A stretch of DNA of 64,000 bases, taken from assembly GCA_900323505.1 (NCBI GenBank), contig OOIN01000013.1, forward strand, positions 496,001 to 560,000, read 5' to 3'. Within the stretch, counting starts at the first letter, position 1, and the number at the start of each line of letters is the position of its first letter. The position numbers were made by a program, and so were the translations under genes. Below, piece by piece: positions 35,758 through 45,787 of this stretch. The DNA comes from Ustilago trichophora (Eukaryota; Basidiomycota; Ustilaginomycetes; Ustilaginales; Ustilaginaceae). The notes under the pieces were generated by a model. The model was not told the origin of the DNA, did no database searches, and saw only the letters and a program-made list of their open reading frames with translations.

Positions 35758-38700
35758 TTAGGATGAGGCAGAGGCATCCGACATCATCTCCTCATCGCTA
35801 TCCTCGTCCATCTCCAGTTGCTCTCCGAAGGTTTCACCCTTCTCCTCCGCATCTTCCCTTCCATCATGTCACCTTCATCATCGCTTCCCAACTCAGGACC
35901 AAGCAACGTGTCCATCGCCTCGACACTGTACTCGAGCATACTAGCCTCGATCAGGGTCCTATCAGCCCTCTGCCAATGTCTTTCCGTATAGGGCATCAGA
36001 CCTTCCACCAGAGTTCCCAAGTCGACATTCCTTTCCTTCTCGACTCTCTTCCTCCTGGCTTTTTCCTTGTCGCTCAACTGGGGAGTGATACCCAGCTCTT
36101 CGTTCTCCAGTCTCTCGGCCAGAGCTGCACGGTGCGACTTGGTGGAAGAGGAGAAGATGGAAATGAGCGACGAGGCCGAATGGGTCGAGAGGATGGCGTG
36201 CAGCAAGGTCTGAGCGATGGGTGAGGTGCGTGTCGAGGTGTTCCAGTCTCGGATGTAGACAAGGAGCTGGATGAGGTGTGCCGGAGGTAAGGTGGCGAGG
36301 ATGGAGTCGATGGAAGCGAGACCGGTGATGGATGTTGCGTCGGCATCGGTAGCTGTTGCAATGCCGTTGGGTTGAGGGGCAGTGTTGTGCTTCTTGCCAC
36401 CCTTGCGCTTGGATTTGATCACTCCGGCAGCTTCAAGCGCCGAGTCTTCTCCAAGATCCAAAACATCATCCTCGTCGTCAGAGTCCGCAGCGAGAGCAGA
36501 GGCCAACAGCCCTCCCCTACTCGAAGCTGAAGCCTCGGGCCTGTTCACAGCGACATGAGTAAACAGACCGAGCAATCTTCTCGGCTGTCCCATCTGCAAC
36601 GCCAAAGAAATCGCATTCCTCCAATCCCTCTTGGTCAGCATGTTTCCAAATTCCTGCTCCATCCTGACCTCTTCTTCCCTCTCCGCTCTCTTCTCCTCCT
36701 TCTCTTCCTCGGTTCGATCCTCCCACACCTTCATCCCTCCATCGGCAGCAGCACTGATCAACCAGCTCTCACTTTTGGCTACGGCAATACTCCATACCTT
36801 GTCGTCATGGGCATCGATCGTCGTCGCGCACTCCTCTTCCTTGATGTTCCACACTTTGACCAGTCCATCACCGGCACACGAGACCAGCTGCATACCAGAC
36901 GAGAGGAAGGAAAGCTTGAGGACCGAGTTCGTATGTCCTTCAAAGAGTTTGACCGATGAGAAGGTCTTGAGAGACCAAAGACGGATGGTCTTGTCTCCCG
37001 AAGCGGTGGCAAGGGCCAAGTCTACGGGGGAGAATCGACATGCCCACACTCCTCGCTTGTGACCTTTGAGGGTGGCGAGGTTGGAGAGGTATGCAGAGGC
37101 GGTGGATTTGGACGAGGAAGAGGAAGAGGGTGTAAAGTGGATCGAGAAGATCTTGGCCGTACGATCTTGAGATCCGGTAGCGAGCATGGCGTTGTTGGGA
37201 GAGACGTCGAGACAGTTGATATCCTTTTCGTGGACTCGCTGGGTGACCAAGCTCTTCAAGGGGATCGGAGTGGAGATGGGATTCGAGGATGCGAGGAGGT
37301 TGTTGATCGGGGACAAGTCCCACAGCTTGATGGTGCGGTCTTGGGAAGCGGTGACAATGAATGGTGCTCCTGGGGCGCCGGGTGCAGAGGGGCGGCGAGC
37401 AAAGGCGATGGCACCGACGGACTCGGCGTGACCTTCACAGATTCCTACGCATACCCATTCGCCTCGGTAATTTCCTCCCCGGCGCTGGTTGTGGTCAAAG
37501 TGGGTTTCCGCGAGACTTTTTTGCCTGCATCGTCGCCGCCACTTGAGCCGGAAAGGTTGGAGAGGCGAGAGCTCGGCACCCAAGCCCAGATCCTCGTTGT
37601 CCTGTCCTTGGCACCTGATGCCAACAGTCGCAAGTCGGGCGACCTATCGACACACAAGACGATATCGGTATGCCCCGCTAGCAGCTCGGCGGTCGTCTCG
37701 TCCTCTTCTCCAAGCGTGTAGATCCTCAGAGCCCTGCTGTTGGTGGCAACTGCCAGATGGCTTTCGACGCCATCCTTGGATGCAGAGGTGGAAAGCAGAG
37801 CCAGATCAACAATCTCGTCATTGAATCCGATCAACTGCCTCTGCTTCTGCAGCAGTGCATCTGGAGCTAGGGATCGGTACAACAACGTTCTGATCCGCGT
37901 GCACCGAAACCAAGCACGAAGCGGACGCAGAAGAAGGATTGATGAGGTGGATAGCAGTGATTGCGCGAGTCTCTTCTTCGTCCGCGTCGAGTTCATCGAA
38001 GTTGCTACGGCCAGAAGCGAGCGCACGCTTTTTGCGCTCTTGTTTTGCTTGAAGGGCCAACTGCTCGTTGAAGCCTTCGGTTCTTTGGCGATGATGCTGG
38101 ATGAGGAGACATCCCAAAGCCTGATTTGGCCATCTGATCCTCCGGTCCAGAAGACAGTCTGCACATCCTTTTTGCTACCGAGTGTGTTTGCGGGAGAAAT
38201 CCGACGGACTCGATGCCTTCATTGGCAGAGAGCGTTTCGGCCTGCTTCCATCCAGCAGCTGCATTCTGGATACCGGATTTCGCCGGTGGCAGACGCCAAA
38301 CGACGAGTGTGCGATCGCGAGAACCAGAAACAACCGTGTTGCCATCGTCGGCGACGGCGATTCCACGCACAACAGAGTCGTGTCCAGAAAGAGTGGCGAT
38401 GGGTTTGTGAAGCTCTGCAGGATTGTTGAGATCCCATACGCGAACTTTGCCATCGACGGAACCGGTAAGCAGTTGGATGACTCTCTGGTTTTCCGCCACT
38501 TTGCCCTTGTTCTTGCCTTTCTTTGGTGTACTGGTCGAAGTAGTTGCAGAAGTCGGAGGGAGATTCCAAGCCAGTGCGGAACCACACCGGCATGACCCTT
38601 GAAGGCATGTGTGCAGAAACCTCCTTCGATATCCCACACCTTGGCGACACCGTCCGATCCACCTGTAGCGAGTAGCGTGCTGGTCGGATCGACACTCATT

Positions 38701-39130
38701 AGGTTAACCTGGCTGAGGTGGCTTTTTGGGATACTCCTGACGAGCTTGCATTCTGGCAAAGAGAAGATGCGCAGCGCAAGCGAACGTGAAGCGACGATCA
38801 GATGCTCTCCAGAAGGGCTAACCGCAAGAGCGGTGACTTCTTCTGTGTCGCCTTCAATGCGCTGGACTACATTTCCAGTGCTCACCTCGACGATGGCGAC
38901 TTCCTCGTTGAGAGTGGCGAACAGAAGCGAGCCATCCGGTGTAAGAGCGGTTGCACCGCCGTGTAGAAGGGTTCGAAAGAGCGACGATTCTTGAAGGACG
39001 TCTTGAGACGGTGTTGCGAGGATGTTGCTGGTGCTGGTGCTGGTGCTGAGGAAGAGGTGGAGGCTTGCTGTTGTTGCGCAGCAAGAAGCTGTTGGATCTG
39101 GTCCGGAGTTAGGACCTGTGCGTCTGCCAT
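35758..39130 (-). CDS. UTP13: U3 snoRNP / SSU processome protein UTP13 (TBL3), tandem WD40
   Basis: Subunit of the UTP-B complex that acts on pre-18S rRNA in the nucleolus. Seen: ATG 39130, then the segment ALTPDGSLLFATLNEEVAIV opening a first WD40 propeller and a second propeller, with clear blades such as LLATGGSDGVAKVWDIEGG, LLTGSVDGKVRVWDLNN, VVSGSRDRTLVVWRLP, IVTASQDRTIKLWDLSP, MLATGSQDRTAKIFSI, LATASGDKTIRLWSLKT and LVSCAGDGLVKVWNIKE; then the C-terminal helical UTP13 domain (LTKRDWRNAISLALQMGQPR) and an acidic tail ending SDASASS at TAA 35760-35758. Total about 1,120 residues; yeast Utp13 is shorter. Frame changes near 39110, 38590, 38180, 38070, 37900 (two), 37440 and 35845 all fit single lost bases. 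An in-frame TGA at 35784 is reached only in the broken frame. Confidence 0.92.
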
Positions 39131-39528
39131 GTTTTCGATCGTTCCTTCTCTTCAACGGGAGAGAGACAGATCACACAAGGATGATGTTATGACGATGACG
39201 CTAAGGACAAATTTGTCTGTCGTACAGAGATGGTGTTGAATTGATTCTTCTTGGGCCGCCAAAAAGAAAAAAGAGAATTCTCCAATTTTTCGCCCATTTT
39301 TTGCTTTTGGAGCGTCCGACTTCCGAGATTGTCTCCGCCGCACAAATACGGCCGAATGGATTGGACTTCACTATCTCTCTCTCTCTCCCCGCCTTGAAAA
39401 TGAAATCCGGGATTCGAGGCACTGTCACACGAGTCAATTTGTGGAATGATATCCCCGCGTTTTCCATTTCCCAACCATCATCATCATCAACGCTATCGCT
39501 TCTCAGATCCCGGCGGTATACAACAGCA
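39131..39528. promoter_or_regulatory. Divergent promoter region, UTP13 / carboxypeptidase
   Basis: About 400 bp between opposite start codons, with a CT-dinucleotide run near 39373-39387. No gene. The carboxypeptidase frame stays open upstream to 39241 but without a better ATG. Confidence 0.5.
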
Positions 39529-41226
39529 ATGCGCAGCCTATCTTTGGCCGCATGGCTCTTTTCTCTGGCACTCACCACAAGTCAAACTTTGGCACAGCAA
39601 CAACAACAACAAGCATTCAGTTTGCCCGTTCAAGATGAACGCATCACGTTTGCATCGACTTCCCAACAGGCCAGCTTTGTCGGACAAAAGGTGGTCAGAA
39701 TCAGCACAGCAACGAGCACGCAGCATCAAAGCTTGATCGAACACGCACATAGCTTGGGACTTGATGTGTGGGGGGCCAAACTCGGCGCTGCTTGCGGAAG
39801 CGACGAGGAAGGGTATGGATGTGTGGATGTCAGGTTGGCCAGAGAGACGCATAACGAGGATCCTTCACGCGCAACATTATCCAGTCCGGCAGACAGCATC
39901 ATGACTGCTTTGTTTGCACCTTTCGGAGGTGCATCGAGGCCACGAGTCACCACATTGGTGGACGATCTGGACGAGCTCATCTCCGCTCAACGCCGCAGCT
40001 CTGGACGCAACGTGAAGGCATCGATGCGCGGCAAAGCCTGGCACAGAGACTACCACACCTTTGACGAGATCACCGCCTACATGCACATGCTAGAGCGGAG
40101 CTATCCCTCGCATGCCCAGGTCATCGAAATTGGAAAGACACATGAAGGTCGCCCAATTCTCGCACTCAAGATCTCGAACGATCTGCCCACTGATCCGAAC
40201 CACCCACACAGCCAGAACCGCAACCGGAGCCGGAACCGCAACCCGAACCACCCACGAATGCCACTTCTGCATCAACTAGTGGCAAGCTGGGCATCGTGAT
40301 CACCGGTGGCTCCCATGCGCGCGAATGGATCTCCACCTCTACCTCGCTCTTTTTCGCTTCGGATCTGCTGCGTGCTGCTCTTGGCAACCCGCATCCTCCT
40401 CCGCAACAGCCCAACACCACTTCCTCTTCCGACATCTTTGAATCCCTCAAGAAAGGCAAAAAGGGTCGCAAAGGTCGAAAGAAAAAGTCTCCTCGCACGT
40501 GGACCAAATCTCAAGCTCGTTCCATCCTCTCCACCTTTACCATCACCATCATCCCTGTCGCCAATCCGGATGGATACGTCTATTCATGGGATAAGAATCG
40601 AATGTGGCGCAAGAATCGACAACCCAACAAGTTTCCCAGTGGACTTTTCTGCAAGGGCGTTGATCTGAACCGAAACTATGGATTTGCCTTTTCGAGCAGT
40701 TCTGCTTCCTACAATCCTTGTTCCGAGATGTATCCCGGAAGTAGCGCATTCAGCGCTGCCGAGACAAGAGCGGTGGGCGAGTACCTGCAGGATCCAGTCA
40801 ACAACGTCAAAGGATTCTTCGATCTGCACAGCTATGGACAACTGTTGATGTATCCTTTCTCGTACAATTGCGAGGACACTGTTGCAGATGAAGAAGATCT
40901 GCTCGAGCTAAGTCTTGGTGCGATTTCAGCTCTGAAGGGCGTTCATGGTAGACAGTTCAACACGGGTAAAATTTGCCAAGTCTATGCTCAAGGTGGAGGA
41001 AATGCGGTAGACTGGAGTTACGCTAGCACCGATTTGGTACCCAAAGAAGGTGGAGAGCCAGAAGAAGGAATTAAAAAGAAGATCAAGTGGAGCTTCTCCG
41101 ATCGAATTGAGAGATGGTGGAACCTACGGGTTCCTCTTGCCTCCGAGCAATCGTACCTGCTAGTGAGGAGGCTACAGCGGCTTTGGTTATATGCTCAACT
41201 TTATCGCTAAAAAGGATTCTCGTTGA
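39529..41226 (+). CDS. Secreted M14 metallocarboxypeptidase with propeptide
   Basis: Zinc exopeptidase that removes C-terminal residues. Seen: signal peptide (MRSLSLAAWLFSLALTTSQT, then poly-Gln), an M14-type propeptide (VVRISTATSTQHQSLIEHAH, YGCVDVRLA), a start of the catalytic domain YHTFDEITAYMHMLERSYP, Zn ligands His and Glu in GGSHAREWIS, RNYG (substrate-binding Arg), third Zn ligand in DLHSYGQLLMYP, and the catalytic Glu in IELRDGGTYGFLLPP. A Pro/Glu-rich spacer precedes GGSHAREW and a very basic insert (GKKGRKGRKKKSPR) follows it. The insert and YVYSWDKNRMWRKNRQ resemble fungal ECM14, but unlike ECM14 the catalytic Glu is kept. Frame breaks: one lost base near 40200, a probable extra G near 41101, then three losses before the end. 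I take TGA 41224-41226, which gives the tail NFIAKKDSR. Confidence 0.87.
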
Positions 41227-41632
41227 GAAGCTCTTTTGTATAAATTAGTTTTCGACAAGGGTCGATGTGTATTATCTTTTGTGTTAGCATCAACATTGTG
41301 TCGGTGCAAGTGTGATTTGAATAGGTGGGTGAAAGATGCAGGAAGCAGAGAGTGTCAAGATTTGTGCCGCATTACATGACACTCTGCTTCTCTAGGAAGT
41401 TCAGAGTTGTCCTTGTTGATCGGAACGATTGCAAAAGGGCAGACATAGCCCAAGCACGGCTCGAAGCAGAGCATCCTTTCGTCTTGCGCATCATCTATCC
41501 TTCGTCATCTTCGATGTCACAACCACAGTCGATGAAACGCAGGCACAAAGAAGTGAGGAGACGATCTACGCATTGATGCGCTTTTTTCTAACAGTACATT
41601 TAGGTGAATGGAAGAGTGAAAGTAGTACGAGT
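41227..41632. other. Convergent 3' spacer
   Basis: 406 bp between the ends of the carboxypeptidase and leucyl-tRNA synthetase. No gene, repeat or motif seen. Confidence 0.6.
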
Positions 41633-44600
41633 CTAAGCTTCGGTGTTGAAGAAGGTGAAAGAAGGCTGACCAGGCTCAGCGGTCTCGAGCACCTTGGGGT
41701 CGATCTCGAGTCCTTGTAGCTCTCGGTATCCTCGATGGCGTGAATGTGGATCTGCTTAAAGTTCATGCTCTTCTTAAAGTATCCCGAGGCAGCTTGAGCG
41801 TCTCGATCTCGTTGAAGGGGAGGAGACGGTTGAAGGCGGTCTGGGCGCCAAAGTCGGCAATGCGCTTCTTGAAGGTGACGATAAAGTTCATGACCTTCTT
41901 GTCCTTGAGCATGCCATCCTTGGCAGCTGCTCGCGGATGGCCTTGTCGTCAAAGGCACCTGTCGAGGCATCGTAGTGCGCCTGGACGACCGAGACGCACT
42001 TGTCCTGCCACTCGGGGAAGTTCTTGGCAACAAACATGCGGCACTCCTTGGGGGCACGCTCGTTGTACTTGACGCCAGCGGCAGCCGCGCGTTCTTGCCC
42101 TTGGCCTTCTTGGTGAGCAGGATCTCGGCATCTCGAACCGTCTTGACAGTGCCAGACACGTAGGCAAGAGCCTCGGTGATCGAGTTATCGACGGGTGCCG
42201 ATGCCTCGGGCCAGCGAGCGGTCTGGATCGAGGTCTTCTCACCGAGGAAGTTGCGCCAGACGTGCTCGGCAAAGTGAGGTGCGATGGGAGTGATGAGCAG
42301 GGCCTGAGTCTGATCCATCGGAGCACGAGATCGACGTGCATGCCAATGTCGGAAGTGGCCTCACGGTACAGATCACGAGCGGTCTGAAGCTCGTAGAAGC
42401 CGAACTTGGTGGCATCCTTGTAGAGCGCTTGGCGTAGCATCGTTGGTGAGCTGGGTGAGATTGTTGATCTGGTTCTCGAACGACTTGTCCCAGAACGAGT
42501 CCTTGGGCCGGAGCGGAGCTTGTCCTTGTTGGCAACGACCTCGGCACACCAGTCGATGAGAGTGTGAGACGGAGAATGTTGGCGTTGGCAGTCTTCTCCT
42601 CGAAGTTGGCATCCTCGATACCGTCACCGGCGTCGGCGAGGGAAGACGAGTGGCATCGGCACCGAACTTCTCGACCGACTGGCGGAGAGAGAGCGAGTTA
42701 CCGGTCGACTTGGACATCTTCTTACCGTTGAGCATGAGATGGCCGTTGGCGCGGATAGCCTTGGGCCAGTGGTGCTCGGGGAAGATGGCCGAGTGAACGT
42801 AGACGCAGAAGGTCAGGTGGTTGGGGATGAGATCCTTGCCCGAGGATCGGAGGTCCATGGGGTAGAAGTATCGGAACTCGCGTCGGAGCACCTCAGCCTT
42901 CTCCTTGGGGATGGTGCTGTCAGCTGGGAAGGCACTGTCGCCGAGAATGTAATCCCAGATCTCGTCGGTGAGCTCCTCAGCCTTGATACCGATGGGACCG
43001 ACCTTGCTGCCATCGGCCACACCGCCCTGGAGGTGGTGTGCAATGGTGTAGTAGGACATGTAGATGGTCGAGTCACTGAGCGACTCGACGAGGTACTGTG
43101 GGTCCCAGGAAGCTTGGAGCCAAGACCGTAGGAACGAGCACAGGCCCACTGCTTGAGCCAGTCGATGGTGCCTTCAAAGGCGTTCTTGACTTCGAACCAA
43201 AGGTGTTCATCTGAGCGATAAGCTTGCTAGCCTGGGCCTTCCAGACTCCTCACCGTAGTCCATGTACCATTGGTCGCAGAGAGCAACGACACACTCGTCG
43301 GCACTTCGGCTGATGATCTTGCCCTCGGCTCGGCGTAAGCGAAGGCGAGGTTGGCCTGATCATCTCATCGCGAACCTTGTTCTTGGCCTCCTGGACAGGC
43401 TCGCCCTTGTAGGAACCGACGAGCATGGTACCGTTGTAGAAGCCCTCCTTGTAGGCGAGATCCTTGGCCTCAGCCAGTGGTTCTTGTCCTTTGCGCTCTG
43501 GATCTTGAGCTGCTTGACGAGGGTCTCGGCGGTCATGTCACCGTAAGCGGGGGTTCGGATGACGGGAATGGGCTCAAAGGCGGCCCACTGAGGGTCAATC
43601 TTGAAGTACTCAGCCTTCTTGCGGAGGTCCATGAGGGTGGCGTAGTCATCGGGCGAGTCGGATGGCACCGAAGTGACAACACCGGTACCCTTGGTAGCGA
43701 GAACAGTCTCCATGGGCAGAACGTAGACCTCGGGATAGAGACCAAAGGGAGCCTTGATCTTGGTACCGATGAGCTGCGAACCCTTGACGGTGGCGAGCGA
43801 CTTGACCTCGCCGCGCTCCTTGGTGATGCCCTGGTAAGCCATGTTGCGGGCAGCACGCTCGGTGCAAATGAAGACGTCGGTGTCGTTGATCTGGAAAGCG
43901 CCGTAGTCGATGGTAGGGCCGACGTAGCAGTTGGTCTGACCGTACATGGTCTCTGGACGGAGGGTGGCGGCGACAAAGTAGACGTTTTTGCCCTGGAGCT
44001 TTGCGTCGAGCTCGGGAGCGGCAAGAGCGCCCCACTGGACGAGCTCCATCTTGAGACCAGTGTACTCCTGAGGACCGAGACCCTCACCGTCGGATCGGTC
44101 ATGGTCCATGCATGGCTGGCCGTCCTTGGGCGAGTAGATGGTGTAACGCTCGCCGAACTTGATCTTGTTCATGGCGTGGAGCTTGTTCATCTGCCATCGG
44201 ACGAAGCTGTCGTAGTAAGGGTTGACGTCGGTGGTGATGAAGGCACGTCGCCAGTCGATTCGGGAACCAAAAGCGGTGCAGTCGGCCTTGGCGATGGGAG
44301 GGAAGTAGCTGAGCCAGTAGTTGGCATCGGCAAACTTCTTGATCTCGTCCTTGGGAACACCCGAGTTGAGCATGATCTGAAACTGGTACTTGAGACCGGT
44401 GTCCTTACCAGCAAGCTTTCCTTTGGTGGCCTTGGCTACGTTGGTCTTGGTGACACTCGAGGTGTTTTCGGTAGGTGCCGGTGGCTCAGGGGCGGCTTGC
44501 TCCTCGGCTTCATCTGCGGGGTCCTTGTATCCGGAAAAGTCCTCGCCAAAGAGCTCGATCTCGCGAACGAGCTTGTCGGCGGCAGCGCGAATGGGCATAC

Positions 44601-44949
44601 CGGTGCAGTGGAAAGCCCATGGGAAGAGGGCACGCTTGCCCTGCATGCGCTCGTAACCGGCAGCAAACTCGACTTTGGAAAGGGTGAAGGCATGACCAAG
44701 ATGGAGGGAACCGTTCATGTAGGCGTATGGGATGGTGGCGAACCATTTGGGGTACTTTGCTCGCACCTCTTCGGGTGTCATGTCGACGAGACCGTCATCC
44801 TGGGTAGGGGCGTTGATGTCAAAGACGTGCTGCTGTGCCCAAAAGTCCTGGGACTCCTTTTCGAGTTTTTGAAGAAAGTCACGCTTTGCGGTGTTTTCGA
44901 GCTGGATAGGACCGGCCGAAGCATCCTTGGCGGCGTCTTTGGGAGGCAT
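41633..44949 (-). CDS. CDC60: Cytosolic leucyl-tRNA synthetase
   Basis: Class Ia synthetase that charges cytosolic tRNA-Leu. Seen: ATG 44949 ([16 protein letters not shown], context CCAACATGCC); HIGH motif in [20 protein letters not shown] (about 44690-44745); [13 protein letters not shown]; an editing domain ([36 protein letters not shown]); [23 protein letters not shown] in [15 protein letters not shown] (about 42700-42735); an anticodon-binding region ([18 protein letters not shown]); and an archaeal/eukaryotic-type C-terminus ending SFTFFNTEA at TAG 41635-41633. Length about 1,110 residues. The first 1,580 bases are unbroken. After about 43490 the frame changes at least nine times. The gene is essential, so true decay is unlikely. 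The open frame continues upstream of the ATG (see findings). Confidence 0.95.
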
Positions 44950-45787
44950 GTTGGCGATGTTGGTGGCGAAACTGGAGATGATGGGAGTGGTCGAAAAAGA
45001 TCTCGTCGCCGCGAGATTTGATGAGGAAAGAGGCCCTGGACGCGGCTTCAGGGCCAGAGATCGGAAGAAGCGAAGAGTCGTCGTTGTGCCGGCGACCGAC
45101 TGTGACTGGAACGAGAAAAGGGCGTGGGAATGTGACGGTATGAGAGACACCGAGAATGACACAAAAGATGATGGTTGTAGTGTATTAAGCTAAGAGCAGC
45201 AGCAGCAGCAGCCACGGTTCTTCCGATTGACACTTTTTGCCCGCAAAGTAACTCCTCGCTGTCCAGTCTACTGTGCGTGTGTGCGCTTTTTGACTACTCT
45301 GGTGACTCTGAACAAAAAGTCCCCTTTGGAACGCTCAGCCGAAAGTCTGGACAATCCGAATTCCTTCCTTCAAAATGCATTTATTCGCAACTCGCACGAT
45401 ACAAACTTTAATCTACACTGGATGAGCATTGGCCCACGCTGATCATGTTCGGTTGGTCCGACGTTGATTGAACCCTGAATTGGTCAAGCGGCCGTGTCTA
45501 GGTGTGATGCTGTGGAGAAGCCAAATGGCATACCAACGACGACCACCAGCTCTTTGCTCTTCCCCATCACGACTCTAGCAACGCCATCTCGCCTGCTTTT
45601 GCCATCACTTGCACTGACATCGGAGAGCAGCGCATAATTGCAGAGAGCCATCACATAGACCACATCCATCTCTTCCGTACGGCGGGGCTCTTTGATCTTC
45701 AGAAACCATGTCATCCTAATAAACGATGCCGACAACACATCCAGCCCGCCTCGAGTCTTTTCTTGACTCACTATCGTCACCATCGAC
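44950..45787. promoter_or_regulatory. Divergent promoter region, LeuRS / MED12
   Basis: About 840 bp between start codons. The part next to LeuRS stays open in the LeuRS frame to 45189 (no ATG, no acidic residue after the GTG at 45162). A GCA run lies at 45196-45212. No separate gene accepted. Confidence 0.5.

Noticed and set aside
43477..45021. 514-codon open frame antisense to leucyl-tRNA synthetase
   Set aside because: The opposite strand has unmistakable LeuRS motifs. Strong codon bias leaves the antisense frame open.
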